A DNA stretch of 64,000 bases, taken from Kineococcus sp. NBC_00420. GTDB taxonomy: Bacteria; Actinomycetota; Actinomycetes; Actinomycetales; Kineococcaceae. A program made the position numbers and the translations under genes. Each line of letters starts with the position of its first letter. Position 1 is the first letter of the stretch. The notes beneath the pieces are model-generated. The model made no database searches, was not told the DNA's origin, and saw only the letters and a list, made by a program, of their open reading frames with translations. The stretch is taken from contig NZ_CP107930.1 in the NCBI RefSeq assembly GCF_036021035.1, positions 4,984,006 to 5,048,005 of the forward strand, read 5' to 3'. Shown here piece after piece: positions 17,758-27,680 of this stretch.

Positions 17758-18090
17758 GTGATCGCAGCCGTCGGACTCGTCGTCGGGATCGTCGTGGGTG
17801 TGCTCCTGCACCCCGAGGTCCCGGTGTCCCTGCAGCCCTACCTGCCGATCGCCGTGGTCGCCGCGCTCGACGCGGTGTTCGGCGGTCTGCGGGCGGTGCT
17901 CGACGGGATCTTCGACGACAAGGTGTTCGTCGTCTCCTTCCTGTCCAACGCCGTCGTCGCGGCCCTCATCGTCTACCTCGGCGACCAGCTCGGCGTCGGC
18001 TCGCAGCTGTCCACGGGGGTCGTCGTCGTGCTCGGGGTGCGCATCTTCTCCAACGCCGCCGCCATCCGCCGGCACCTGCTGAACGCGTGA
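17758..18090 (+). CDS. Small basic protein (SBP, DUF1290)
   Basis: 110 residues with three membrane helices and the family pattern LHPEVPVSLQPYLPIAVVAALDAVFGG...FDDKVFVVSFLSN. SBP proteins are found beside DUF881 genes and ftsQ-like loci in Gram-positive bacteria; the biochemical role is unknown. The GTG at 17758 gives the normal N terminus for the family (VIAAVGLVVGIVVG); the frame opens 24 bases earlier. The stop overlaps the second DUF881 gene. Confidence 0.88.
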   Translation: MIAAVGLVVGIVVGVLLHPEVPVSLQPYLPIAVVAALDAVFGGLRAVLDGIFDDKVFVVSFLSNAVVAALIVYLGDQLGVGSQLSTGVVVVLGVRIFSNAAAIRRHLLNA

Positions 18091-18854
18091 GCGAGCCCGC
18101 GGCCCCGCGCCGCTCGCCGTGGCGACGGTTGTGGCGCGCGGGCCGGCCCCGCGCCACGCGCGCCCAGGTCCTGGCCGGGATCCTCTGCGCCGCGCTCGGC
18201 TTCGGATTCGTGGTGCAGGTGCGTCAGACGAGCACCTCGGGTCTGAGCGACCTGCGCGAGACCGACCTGGTCCGGATCCTGGACGACACCACCGAGCGGG
18301 GGGACCGCCTGCAGGAGGAGCTCGACAGCCTCCAGGCGACCCGGCGTCAGCTCACCGAGGGGTCCGACTCCGCCCAGGCCGCCGCCCAGGCCGCCGAGCA
18401 GCGGGCCCAGGAGTACGGGCTGCTGGCCGGGACGCTGCCCGCGCACGGGCCCGGGATCGTCGCCACCATCACCGACCCCGACGCCGCCGTGCGCTCGACG
18501 AACCTCATCCAGTTCGTCCAGGAGCTGCGCGACGCCGGCGCCGAGGCGATCCAGATCGGCAGCACCCGCGTGGTGGCCGAGACCGCCTTCACCGACACCA
18601 CCGGAGCCGTCCTGGTCGACGGGGCGACCGAGCGCGCGCCCTACGTCGTGAGCGTGATCGGCGACCCCGCCACCCTCTCCACCGCCCTCGACATCCCGGG
18701 CGGGGTGCGCGAGACGTTGCGCTCCGCCGGGGCGGACCTCGAGGTCCGCAACGCCGCCGGTGCCGACGGGGTGCAGGTGGACGCCTTGCACGCCGTCTCC
18801 GCGCCTCAGTACGCTCGCCCGGCGTCACCGGAACCCTCCGCCAGCACCGGCTGA
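18087..18854 (+). CDS. DUF881 membrane-anchored protein (second copy)
   Basis: 255 residues: Arg-rich cytoplasmic tail, one membrane helix (QVLAGILCAALGFGFVVQV), a coiled coil (LQEELDSLQATRRQLTEG) and a DUF881 core with GPGIVATITDPDAAV, FVQELRDAGAEAIQIGSTR and PYVVSVIGDPATL. Divergent from the first copy but with the same order of parts, so the two may form a heteromer across the SBP protein. GTG start overlaps the SBP stop (GTGA). Confidence 0.87.
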   Translation: MSEPAAPRRSPWRRLWRAGRPRATRAQVLAGILCAALGFGFVVQVRQTSTSGLSDLRETDLVRILDDTTERGDRLQEELDSLQATRRQLTEGSDSAQAAAQAAEQRAQEYGLLAGTLPAHGPGIVATITDPDAAVRSTNLIQFVQELRDAGAEAIQIGSTRVVAETAFTDTTGAVLVDGATERAPYVVSVIGDPATLSTALDIPGGVRETLRSAGADLEVRNAAGADGVQVDALHAVSAPQYARPASPEPSASTG

Positions 18855-18895
18855 GTCCCCGTCCGGCCGTCCCCACCAGAGGAGTCAGTTCCAGC

Positions 18896-19279
18896 ATGTC
18901 GAACGTCCCCGCCGACCTCCGCTACACCAGCGAGCACGAATGGGTGCGCGTCGAGGCGGACGGCACCGTCCGGGTCGGCATCACCGACCACGCCCAGGAC
19001 GCCCTCGGGGACGTCGTGTACGTCTCGCTGCCCGCCGAGGGCGAGACCGTCGCCGCCGGTGGCGCCTGCGGTGAGGTCGAGTCGACCAAGAGCGTCAGCG
19101 AGATCACCGCGCCCGTGTCCGGCACCGTCTCGGGGCACAACCCGGGGCTGGAGACGCGTCCCGACCTGGTGAACACCGACCCCTACGGCGACGGCTGGAT
19201 GTTCACCATCACCCCGAGCGACGTGGCGCAGGTCGAGGGCCTCCTCGACGCGGAGGCCTACACCGCCCACGCGGGCTGA
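18896..19279 (+). CDS. gcvH: Glycine cleavage system H protein
   Basis: 127 residues, the full length of GcvH. The lipoylated Lys is K65 in GEVESTKSVSEI. GcvH shuttles the aminomethyl group from the P protein to the T protein. ATG at 18896 has an AGAGGAG ribosome site about ten bases upstream. gcvP is 5 kb downstream behind a glycine riboswitch; gcvT is not in the window. A hairpin follows the stop. Confidence 0.96.
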   Translation: MSNVPADLRYTSEHEWVRVEADGTVRVGITDHAQDALGDVVYVSLPAEGETVAAGGACGEVESTKSVSEITAPVSGTVSGHNPGLETRPDLVNTDPYGDGWMFTITPSDVAQVEGLLDAEAYTAHAG

Positions 19280-19297
19280 GCGCTCCGCCACCCGTGT

Positions 19298-19325
19298 CGA
19301 CCCGGTGACCTGACCTGCCGGGTCG
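19298..19325 (+). terminator. Hairpin after gcvH, overlapping the garA promoter
   Basis: An 8-bp inverted repeat (CGACCCGG/CCGGGTCG) with a 12-base loop made of two TGACC units. The loop contains the likely -35 box of garA, so termination and initiation signals overlap. Confidence 0.5.
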
Positions 19326-19338
19326 GCACGGCTAGGGT
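19310..19338 (+). promoter_or_regulatory. Promoter of the garA-like gene
   Basis: CTGACC (19310-19315), a 17-base spacer and TAGGGT (19333-19338). An 11-base palindrome TGGAAGTTCCA (19344-19354) lies at the expected start site, and the roughly 85-base leader can fold (GCAGG/CCTGC at 19372-19387 inside CGTGAC/GTCACG at 19357-19401). Confidence 0.55.
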
Positions 19339-19429
19339 GATCCTGGAAGTTCCAAGCGTGACCGCCCGCGTGCAGGGAGTTGCCTGCCCCCGGGAGTCAC
19401 GTGTTCTGCCAGCGTGAGAGGTGGTGTCG

Positions 19430-20005
19430 ATGTCTGCGTCGGGCACGTCGTCGGACGACGGGTTGGCTGCGTCGGACGACGGGTTGGCTGCATCGTCGAC
19501 CGATGGGTCGGATGCGTCCTCGGAGGGCGGGACGACCCCTGCGTCGACCCCCCGGGGTGGCGCGGCCGAGCGGCCGGTGGACTCCACCATGTCCTTCGCC
19601 GGTCTGGTCGTCCCCGAGGTCCACGAGTCCGCGGAACGCGGTCTCACCAGTGACGACCAGGAGGCCATCGACGCCCTGCCGGCCGGATCGGCCCTGCTCG
19701 TCGTGCGGCGCGGTCCCAACGCGGGGTCCCGGTTCCTCCTGGACGCCGAGCGGACCTCCGCGGGCCGCCACCAGACCAGCGACATCTTCCTCGACGACGT
19801 GACGGTCTCGCGCAAGCACGCGGAGTTCCTCCGCGCGCCCGACCCGTCGACGGGTCCGGGGTTCCGGGTGCGCGACGTCGGCAGTCTCAACGGCACCTAC
19901 GTCAACCGCGAGCGCATCGACGACGTGGTCCTCGCCGCCGGCGACGAGGTGCAGATCGGCAAGTACCGGATGGACTTCCACCCCAGCCCGCGAGGGGAGC
20001 AGTGA
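19430..20005 (+). CDS. garA: FHA-domain protein, GarA/OdhI-like
   Basis: 191 residues. A low-complexity Ser/Asp/Gly N terminus contains a short tandem repeat (SDDGLAA twice). The segment DSTMSFAGLVVPE follows at about residue 50. The C-terminal half is an FHA domain with AGRHQTSDIFLDDVTVSRKHAEF and VGSLNGTYVN, the phospho-threonine binding residues. GarA/OdhI inhibits 2-oxoglutarate dehydrogenase and stimulates glutamate synthesis when unphosphorylated. Order gcvH-garA-MerR matches Mycobacterium. ATG at 19430 is preferred over GTG at 19421 because of a GAGAGG site. The N-terminal kinase site is not the usual double Thr. Confidence 0.88.
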   Translation: MSASGTSSDDGLAASDDGLAASSTDGSDASSEGGTTPASTPRGGAAERPVDSTMSFAGLVVPEVHESAERGLTSDDQEAIDALPAGSALLVVRRGPNAGSRFLLDAERTSAGRHQTSDIFLDDVTVSRKHAEFLRAPDPSTGPGFRVRDVGSLNGTYVNRERIDDVVLAAGDEVQIGKYRMDFHPSPRGEQ

Positions 20006-20760
20006 GCGCTGCCGGGGCGCGGTCCCTGGACCCGAGTCTGCCCAGGATGACGATCGGCGAGGTCCTCGCGATCCTCACGCCGGACTTCTCTGACGTCAGC
20101 ATCTCCAAGATCCGCTTCCTCGAGGAGCAGGGCCTCGTCGAACCGGGCCGGACCCCCGCGGGGTACCGCAAGTTCTCCTCCGACGACGTCGACCGGTTGC
20201 GGTACGTGCTCTCCGCCCAACGCGACCACTACCTGCCGCTGAAGGTCATCCGGGAGAACCTCGAGGCCATGGACCGCGGCCTCGAGCCGCCGGAACAGCC
20301 CGGGGCGGCACCGCGCGTCCCCGAGGTCGTCGCGGCGGGCAGTGTCCCGGGGGCCGACCGGTTCGACGGCCACGCCGCCAACCTCCGGCTGACCCGGCTG
20401 GAGATCCTGCGCGAGTCCGGCGTCGACGCCGAGCTCCTCGACGCGCTCGAGGGGTTCGGCGTGCTCTCGCCCGCTCCCGGGGGCCCGTGGTACGACGGTG
20501 AGGCCCTGGAGGTGCTGCGCGCCGCGGCCTCGCTGGCGGCGCACGGCATCGAGGCCCGGCACCTGCGGATGTTCCGCACCGCCGCCGACCGTGAGATCGC
20601 CCTCGCGGAACAGGTCGCCGCGCCGCTGCAGCGCCTCGGGCAGCGAGGCGGTGGGGAGTCCGTCGACCGCGCCGACCAGGTCGTGCGGGAGATCGCGGCG
20701 GCCTGCCTGCGGCTGCACACCGCGCTCGTCGCCGGCGCGCTCGGCCGCGGCGCGCGCTGA
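20002..20760 (+). CDS. MerR-family regulator, FtsR-like (Rv1828 type)
   Basis: 252 residues. N-terminal winged helix: MTIGEVLAILTPDFSDVSISKIRFLEEQGLVEPGRTPAGYRKFS, typical of MerR proteins but with an extended wing. The C-terminal part is helical without metal-binding Cys, as in Rv1828/FtsR, which controls ftsZ in Corynebacterium. The GTG start overlaps the garA stop by four bases. Next come a bifunctional nuclease and a second MerR gene, the same order as Rv1827-Rv1830. Confidence 0.85.
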   Translation: MSAAGARSLDPSLPRMTIGEVLAILTPDFSDVSISKIRFLEEQGLVEPGRTPAGYRKFSSDDVDRLRYVLSAQRDHYLPLKVIRENLEAMDRGLEPPEQPGAAPRVPEVVAAGSVPGADRFDGHAANLRLTRLEILRESGVDAELLDALEGFGVLSPAPGGPWYDGEALEVLRAAASLAAHGIEARHLRMFRTAADREIALAEQVAAPLQRLGQRGGGESVDRADQVVREIAAACLRLHTALVAGALGRGAR

Positions 20761-20773
20761 GCCGACGCCGGGG

Positions 20774-20779
20774 TACGGT
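20774..20779 (+). promoter_or_regulatory. -10 box (TACGGT) of the bifunctional nuclease gene
   Basis: TACGGT ends six bases before the GTG at 20786, suggesting leaderless transcription independent of the upstream MerR gene. Confidence 0.45.
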
Positions 20780-20785
20780 GATCGG

Positions 20786-21265
20786 GTGCGCGCGCTCGAT
20801 GTCATCGGCGTCAGAGTCGAGATGCCTTCCAACAACCCGATCGTGCTGCTGCGCGAACGGGACGGCGACCGGTACCTGCCCATCTGGATCGGGGCCCCCG
20901 AGGCGAGTGCCATCGCCTTCGCCCAGCAGGGTGTGGTCCCGCCCCGTCCGCTGACCCACGACCTGCTCAAGGACGTCATCGAGGCCGTCGGCCGACGTCT
21001 GGAAGAGGTCCGGATCGTGGCGGTCAAGGACAACGTCTACTTCGCGGAACTCGTCTTCGACGGTGGCCTCACGGTCAGCTCGCGGACGTCTGACGCGATC
21101 GCCCTCGCCCTGCGCGTGGGCTGCCCCATCGTGAGCGCCGACCAGGTGCTCGACTCCGGGGGCGTCCCGGTGCCGGACGAGGACGAGGACGAGGTGGAGA
21201 AGTTCCGCGAGTTCCTCGACCACATCTCGCCCGAGGACTTCGAAGCCGATTCGGGCGGGGCCTGA
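20786..21265 (+). CDS. Bifunctional nuclease domain protein (DUF151)
   Basis: 159 residues. The DUF151 pattern is clear: IGVRVEMPSNNPIVLLRE, LPIWIGAPEASAIAF and SDAIALALRVGCPI. Some family members have DNase/RNase activity; the role in actinobacteria is not settled. The acidic stretch DEDEDEVEKFREFLDHISPEDF near the C terminus is also common in the family. GTG at 20786 is supported by the -10 box and by the conserved N terminus. Confidence 0.88.
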   Translation: MRALDVIGVRVEMPSNNPIVLLRERDGDRYLPIWIGAPEASAIAFAQQGVVPPRPLTHDLLKDVIEAVGRRLEEVRIVAVKDNVYFAELVFDGGLTVSSRTSDAIALALRVGCPIVSADQVLDSGGVPVPDEDEDEVEKFREFLDHISPEDFEADSGGA

Positions 21266-21322
21266 ATCCGGGTTCTCCCGGGTCACGGAAAGGTCACGGT
21301 CTGCGGCGCGCCGCGCGCCTCG

Positions 21323-21351
21323 TTGACGCTCCGGGGGTGCTCTTCTACGGT
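21323..21351 (+). promoter_or_regulatory. Promoter of the second MerR gene
   Basis: TTGACG (21323-21328), 17-base spacer, TACGGT (21346-21351). The ATG at 21356 sits where transcription should start, so the mRNA is likely leaderless. Confidence 0.6.
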
Positions 21352-21355
21352 CAGT

Positions 21356-22009
21356 ATGCAGAACGCTTCCGGTCGGTCCTCGACGGGTGGCGATGACGAG
21401 GAGGCCGGCGTGAGCAGTGGCGATGCAGTCGCAGGGTCGTCGCGGAAGTCGACCCCACCAGTTCGTGCGCAGGGTCTGCTGTTCGCCGAGGACCTCCCTG
21501 ACCTGGACGAAGAGGTCGGCTACCGCGGTCAGACGGCCTGCAAGGCCGCCGGCATCACCTACCGCCAGCTCGACTACTGGGCCCGCACCGGCCTGGTCGA
21601 ACCGGGTGTGCGCGGTGCCTCAGGCTCCGGCTCGCAGCGTCTCTACGGGTTCCGCGACATCCTGGTCCTGAAGGTCGTCAAGCGACTGCTGGACACCGGC
21701 GTCTCGCTGCACCAGATCCGTTCGGCGGTCACCCACCTGCGTGAGCGTGGCGTCGACGACCTCGCCCAGATCACCCTCATGTCCGACGGCGCCAGCGTCT
21801 ACGAGTGCACCTCGGCCGATGAAGTGATAGATCTCGTCCAAGGCGGTCAAGGCGTCTTCGGCATCGCCGTGGGCCGCGTCTGGCGCGAGGTCGAGGGGGA
21901 GCTGGCCTCGCTGCCGAGCGAACGTCCCGCCGACCGCGAGCCCGGTCAGAGCGCCATGGTGCTGGCCGACGAGCTGTCCAAGCGTCGCGCCGCCCGCGAA
22001 GCCGGTTAG
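21356..22009 (+). CDS. MerR-family regulator (Rv1830 type)
   Basis: 217 residues. After a disordered 55-residue N terminus there is a MerR helix-turn-helix (GYRGQTACKAAGITYRQLDYW, then ARTGLVEPGVRG...GSQRLYGFRDILVLKVVKRL). The C-terminal half is helical with no metal ligands. Related proteins lie between DUF151 and gcvP in mycobacteria. ATG at 21356 is supported by the promoter; GTG at 21410 is also possible. It ends one base before a large palindrome. Confidence 0.87.
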   Translation: MQNASGRSSTGGDDEEAGVSSGDAVAGSSRKSTPPVRAQGLLFAEDLPDLDEEVGYRGQTACKAAGITYRQLDYWARTGLVEPGVRGASGSGSQRLYGFRDILVLKVVKRLLDTGVSLHQIRSAVTHLRERGVDDLAQITLMSDGASVYECTSADEVIDLVQGGQGVFGIAVGRVWREVEGELASLPSERPADREPGQSAMVLADELSKRRAAREAG

Positions 22010-22089
22010 CCCCACCCCACGCACGACGAGAGCCGCGATCCCACTGGGTTTCCCAGCGAGGTCGCGGCTCTCGTCGTGCGTGGGTGGGG
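22010..22089. terminator. Bidirectional terminator, 28-bp palindrome
   Basis: Arms of about 28 bp (CCCCACCCCACGCACGACGA... and its complement) are complementary except for one extra C, and the loop itself contains a CTGGG/CCCAG hairpin. It fills the whole space between the converging stops of the MerR and SUKH-like genes. Confidence 0.85.
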
Positions 22090-22090
22090 A

Positions 22091-22756
22091 CTAGTCGAGG
22101 AGCTCGGCGCGGGGGAGGGCCTGCAGGGCGAAGGGGTCGGTCACCCAGTCGTGGGCGTCGGGCAGCCAGTGCACCGCGGCGAGCAGGGAGTCGGCCCAGG
22201 TGCTCAGCAGCTCGTCGAGACCGACGCGCCAGGAGTGCTGGTAGCCCTCGCCGTCCTCGGCCAGCACGATCTGCTCGACGACGGAGCGGCTGGAGCCCAG
22301 GCGCACGGCGATGAGTTCCTCGTCGCGGGCGAAGAGGGGCAGCAGGGCCGGCGGGGCGGTGAGGCCGGGACCCTGGCCGCTCGCGCGACGCACGGCCTCT
22401 TCCAGGGTCAGGGGAACCCAGCCACCGGGCCCCACCGTCGGAGCGCTCGTGCGGAAGGTGGTGCGGACGGGATCGACACCGTCGACCGCGCGCCACCAGG
22501 CCCGGGCACCGCGGGGGATCAGCAGGCCCATCTGGCGTTCCACCGCGTCGAGGTGCGCCTCGCCGACCCCGGGGCGCAGGTGGCTGGCGATGTCCGCACC
22601 GCAACGCGTCCACTGGGCGCGCAACCGCGTGACGATGCCGGTGATCCGGTCGGCCTCCGGGTCCGGAGCGGGCACGTGCGGCGCTGCGGTCGCAACCGCC
22701 GCTCCGCGGACGGCGCGGACCACGCGGAGACGGTCGAGGGGTGTGTTGGGCGTCAC
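22091..22756 (-). CDS. SMI1/KNR4 (SUKH)-like protein
   Basis: 221 residues. The middle part has the SUKH-type pattern PGVGEAHLDAVERQMGLLIPRGARAWWRAVDGVD, then VPLTLEEAV and LPLFARDEELIAV. SUKH proteins are often immunity proteins, but chromosomal versions with housekeeping roles exist and no toxin gene is next to it. GTG start at 22756 has a strong AGGAGG. It and the ParA gene break the otherwise conserved MerR-gcvP neighbourhood. Confidence 0.6.
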   Translation of the reverse strand: MTPNTPLDRLRVVRAVRGAAVATAAPHVPAPDPEADRITGIVTRLRAQWTRCGADIASHLRPGVGEAHLDAVERQMGLLIPRGARAWWRAVDGVDPVRTTFRTSAPTVGPGGWVPLTLEEAVRRASGQGPGLTAPPALLPLFARDEELIAVRLGSSRSVVEQIVLAEDGEGYQHSWRVGLDELLSTWADSLLAAVHWLPDAHDWVTDPFALQALPRAELLD

Positions 22757-22897
22757 GGAACCTCCTAGGGCCCGCGAAGAGCGCGGGGAAGAACGGGCGG
22801 CACCAGCGGGGACGAACCCGGGTAGACCGACTTGCTAGAAACTAGGCGTTCATCGGCGTTCCCGCACCTCGGACGCGGTACGACCCCGCCCGGTTCC

Positions 22898-23659
22898 CTA
22901 CGTCGTGCGGAGGATCCGGTCCAGCACCACGTCGAACTGCTCCGCGACGGTCTTCGCCGCCTTGGCCCGCAACGAGTGCAGCGGAACCCCCGCTCCCTGC
23001 GACTGCGGCACGGCCACCCGGTCCGGCAGCGGTTCCAGCACCAGGTCGCCGAACATGGCCTGCAGTTCCTCGTAGCGGAAGCGCTGTTCCCCCGAGCGCT
23101 GGGTGTAGCGGTTGACCAGGACCCCGACGACCTCCGGGGAGCTGCGCAGGGCACGGACCTCCCGGATCGTGCGGTCGACCGCCGCCACGGAGAAGCGGCT
23201 GGCGTCGGAGACCACGAGCACGGCGTCCGCCGCGCGCCACGCCGAACGCGTCAGCCCGTTGAGCGAGGGCGGGGTGTCCAGCAGGGCGAGGTCGTGGTCG
23301 TCGAGCTTGCCCAGGGCCCGGCGCAGCGACTTCAGCGTCTCCTCGTCGGCCCCGGGGGTGTCCAGACCCGCGGAGGCCGCGGAACCGGTGAGGACGTCGA
23401 GCAGTCCCGGGTGGTCGTCGACCCACCCGCTGGGCGCGACGGCGTCCTCGGCGACACGACGTCTCGGGGTCCGCAGCACGGCGGCGACGTCGTGGTCGCG
23501 GTGGGCGCTGACGTCGAGGCCGGACGTGGCGTCCGCCTGCGGGTCGAGGTCGACGACGAGGGTGCTGGTCCCGCGGTGGAGGGCGGCCGAGGCCAGCCCG
23601 AGGACGACGGACGTCTTGCCGACCCCACCCTTGGCACTGCAGACGGCGAGGGTGATCAC
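22898..23659 (-). CDS. ParA-family ATPase, orphan
   Basis: About 253 residues with the deviant Walker A SAKGGVGKTS near the N terminus, switch VVDLDPQADAT and DTPPSLN. No ParB gene or parS-like cluster is nearby, so chromosome segregation is unlikely; other ParA-like proteins position chemotaxis, secretion or polysaccharide machinery. The start is taken as GTG 23659 because TAGGTT lies seven bases upstream; a TTG at 23668 would add three residues but falls inside that box. It diverges from the glycine riboswitch. Confidence 0.85.
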   Translation of the reverse strand: MITLAVCSAKGGVGKTSVVLGLASAALHRGTSTLVVDLDPQADATSGLDVSAHRDHDVAAVLRTPRRRVAEDAVAPSGWVDDHPGLLDVLTGSAASAGLDTPGADEETLKSLRRALGKLDDHDLALLDTPPSLNGLTRSAWRAADAVLVVSDASRFSVAAVDRTIREVRALRSSPEVVGVLVNRYTQRSGEQRFRYEELQAMFGDLVLEPLPDRVAVPQSQGAGVPLHSLRAKAAKTVAEQFDVVLDRILRTT

Positions 23660-23666
23660 GACGGTC

Positions 23667-23672
23667 AACCTA
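23667..23672 (-). promoter_or_regulatory. -10 box (TAGGTT) of the ParA gene
   Basis: TAGGTT on the minus strand, seven bases before the GTG at 23659. It decides the start codon in favour of GTG. Confidence 0.45.
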
Positions 23673-23700
23673 TCTTCCCGGGATCCGGGATCCCGTCCCG

Positions 23701-23706
23701 TACGAT
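23701..23706 (+). promoter_or_regulatory. -10 box (TACGAT) before the glycine riboswitch
   Basis: TACGAT sits about 17 bases before the aptamer. The segment just upstream holds GGGATCCGGGATCC repeats and no clear -35 box. Confidence 0.4.
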
Positions 23707-23722
23707 GGCGGCAGGCCGTTCA

Positions 23723-23868
23723 GCTCGTGTGGGAGAGACCCTGGTCGGGGAAGAGTCCGACCGCGGCGCCGAAGGGGCAACATCCCCGGAACCTCTCAGG
23801 CGGAAGGACCACGCGAGATCAGGCCGCTCTGAAGCACGTCCGCGCCCGCGCGGGTGGGTGACAGACGG
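23723..23868 (+). promoter_or_regulatory. Glycine riboswitch (single aptamer with ghost-aptamer stem) upstream of gcvP
   Basis: The core glycine aptamer is recognisable: GGGAGAGACC (23731-23740), GGCGCCGAAGGGGCAA (23765-23780), AACCTCTCAGGC (23790-23801) and GGAAGGACC, closed by a CTCG/CGAG stem. The second aptamer expected in tandem riboswitches is missing. In its place are CCGCTCTG (23824-23831) and CAGACGG (23862-23868), which pair with one bulged C and look like the P1 stem of a ghost aptamer. Downstream, GGAGGT (23870-23875) can pair with ACCTCC just before the gcvP ribosome site, a possible translational switch. Glycine should turn gcvP on. Confidence 0.88.
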
Positions 23869-23904
23869 GGAGGTACCTGCCCTCAGCGACCTCCGGAGCG
23901 TCCC

Positions 23905-26778
<2,874 letters not shown>

Positions 26779-26803
26779 GGTCTCAAGCCCGCGGGGTCGG
26801 GGC

Positions 26804-26926
26804 GGGCGGACCGCGCGGGACAGGTGCGCCGGATACTCCGTTCGCGCGATCGGGTGCACCTCGTTGGTCTGGGTGCACCGGCGCTCACTTCGGACATCCG
26901 GCGCACCTGTCCCGCCCGGACCGCCC
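26804..26926 (+). repeat. Structured repeat element, left copy (31-bp stem, conserved loop)
   Basis: Arms 26804-26834 and 26896-26926 pair over 31 bp with two mismatches. The 61-base loop begins ACTCCGTTCGCGCGA, then CGGGTGCACC, and ends GCGCTCACTTCGGAC. Two GGTGCACC palindromes in the loop can pair with each other. The loop sequence recurs in reverse orientation at 27489-27604, while the stem sequence does not. It lies between gcvP and vanZ. Confidence 0.85.
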
Positions 26927-26968
26927 TCCGTGCACCAGGAGCGGCTCGACCAGAGGTAGGGGAGCGGT

Positions 26969-27481
26969 GTGGGCTGGTTGCCGACGTTGCTGGTCGAGCA
27001 CTCCGCGCTGGTGCCGCTCGGGGTGCTCGTCGTCGTGGTGGGGTCCGGCGCGCTGGGCTGGGTGGGCCGGAAGAGCCCACGCGTGCTGGGTTGGCTGGTC
27101 GGCCTCACGTTGCTGGGGGTCCTGGCGGTCACCCTGGCCCCCGACGACCGGGGGCGGGTGCGCGAGGTCACGTGCGAGGTGGGGGTCGACTTCCCGTCGT
27201 GGGGGAGCAGCGAACTGTTGGCCAACGTCGCCCTGTTCGTGCCGGTGACGGTGTTCGCCGTGGTGCGGTTCCGCCGCCCGGTCCTCGTGGCTCTCGGCGG
27301 CATCCTGCTGTCCGCGGTCATCGAGGGCACCCAGGCGCTCGCCGTCGTCCTCGGCCGCTCCTGCACCACCAGCGACTGGGCCATGAACACCGCCGGCACG
27401 GTGCTGGGCGTCGGAGTCGGGGCAGCCCTCCTCGTGCTGGACCGCACCCGTGCGGGTCGTGCAGGAGCCGCACCCAGGTGA
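26969..27481 (+). CDS. VanZ-family membrane protein
   Basis: 170 residues, four or five membrane helices, with the VanZ pattern: LLANVALFVPVTVFAV, SAVIEGTQAL and SDWAMNTAGTVLG. VanZ proteins give low-level teicoplanin resistance in enterococci, but the family function is unclear. GTG at 26969 follows a GGGGAG site. The gene is enclosed by two inverted copies of a structured repeat (26804-26926 and 27489-27604), so it may be a cassette gained separately from its neighbours. Confidence 0.8.
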   Translation: MGWLPTLLVEHSALVPLGVLVVVVGSGALGWVGRKSPRVLGWLVGLTLLGVLAVTLAPDDRGRVREVTCEVGVDFPSWGSSELLANVALFVPVTVFAVVRFRRPVLVALGGILLSAVIEGTQALAVVLGRSCTTSDWAMNTAGTVLGVGVGAALLVLDRTRAGRAGAAPR

Positions 27482-27488
27482 CGCCGAA

Positions 27489-27604
27489 GGGTCGCCAGGG
27501 GGTACTCCCGCTGGATGTCCGAAGTGAGCGCTGATGCAGCCGTCCGACCTGGTGCACCCGCTCGCGCGAACGGAGTATCCGGCGGGAGCACCCCCTGACG
27601 ACCC
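27489..27604 (-). repeat. Structured repeat element, right copy (28-bp stem, conserved loop, inverted)
   Basis: Arms 27489-27516 and 27577-27604 pair over 28 bp; three positions differ from perfect complement, all of the G-U/A-C type. Read on the minus strand, the 60-base loop begins ACTCCGTTCGCGCGA, N, CGGGTGCACC and ends GCGCTCACTTCGGAC, as in the left copy. Outside the four innermost pairs the stems of the two copies are unrelated. It begins eight bases after the vanZ stop. Confidence 0.85.
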
Positions 27605-27652
27605 GGACGAGGACCTGCCCCCGGGTCCCAGCCCAGCACCACGGAGGGTTGG

Positions 27653-27658
27653 TAGGGT
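27653..27658 (+). promoter_or_regulatory. -10 box (TAGGGT) of the NfeD/SPFH operon
   Basis: TAGGGT 22 bases before the ATG at 27681, with a CGAGGGGG ribosome site between them. Confidence 0.45.
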
Positions 27659-27680
27659 CCCCGGCGAGGGGGTGATCACG

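Noticed and set aside
26779-27680. Insertion sequence or transposon around vanZ
   Set aside because: No transposase and no target duplication; the repeats are reported instead as structured elements of unknown nature.
27534-27680. Longer N terminus for the NfeD-like protein
   Set aside because: It would run through the right structured repeat and lacks a helix or ribosome site; ATG 27681 has both promoter and ribosome site.
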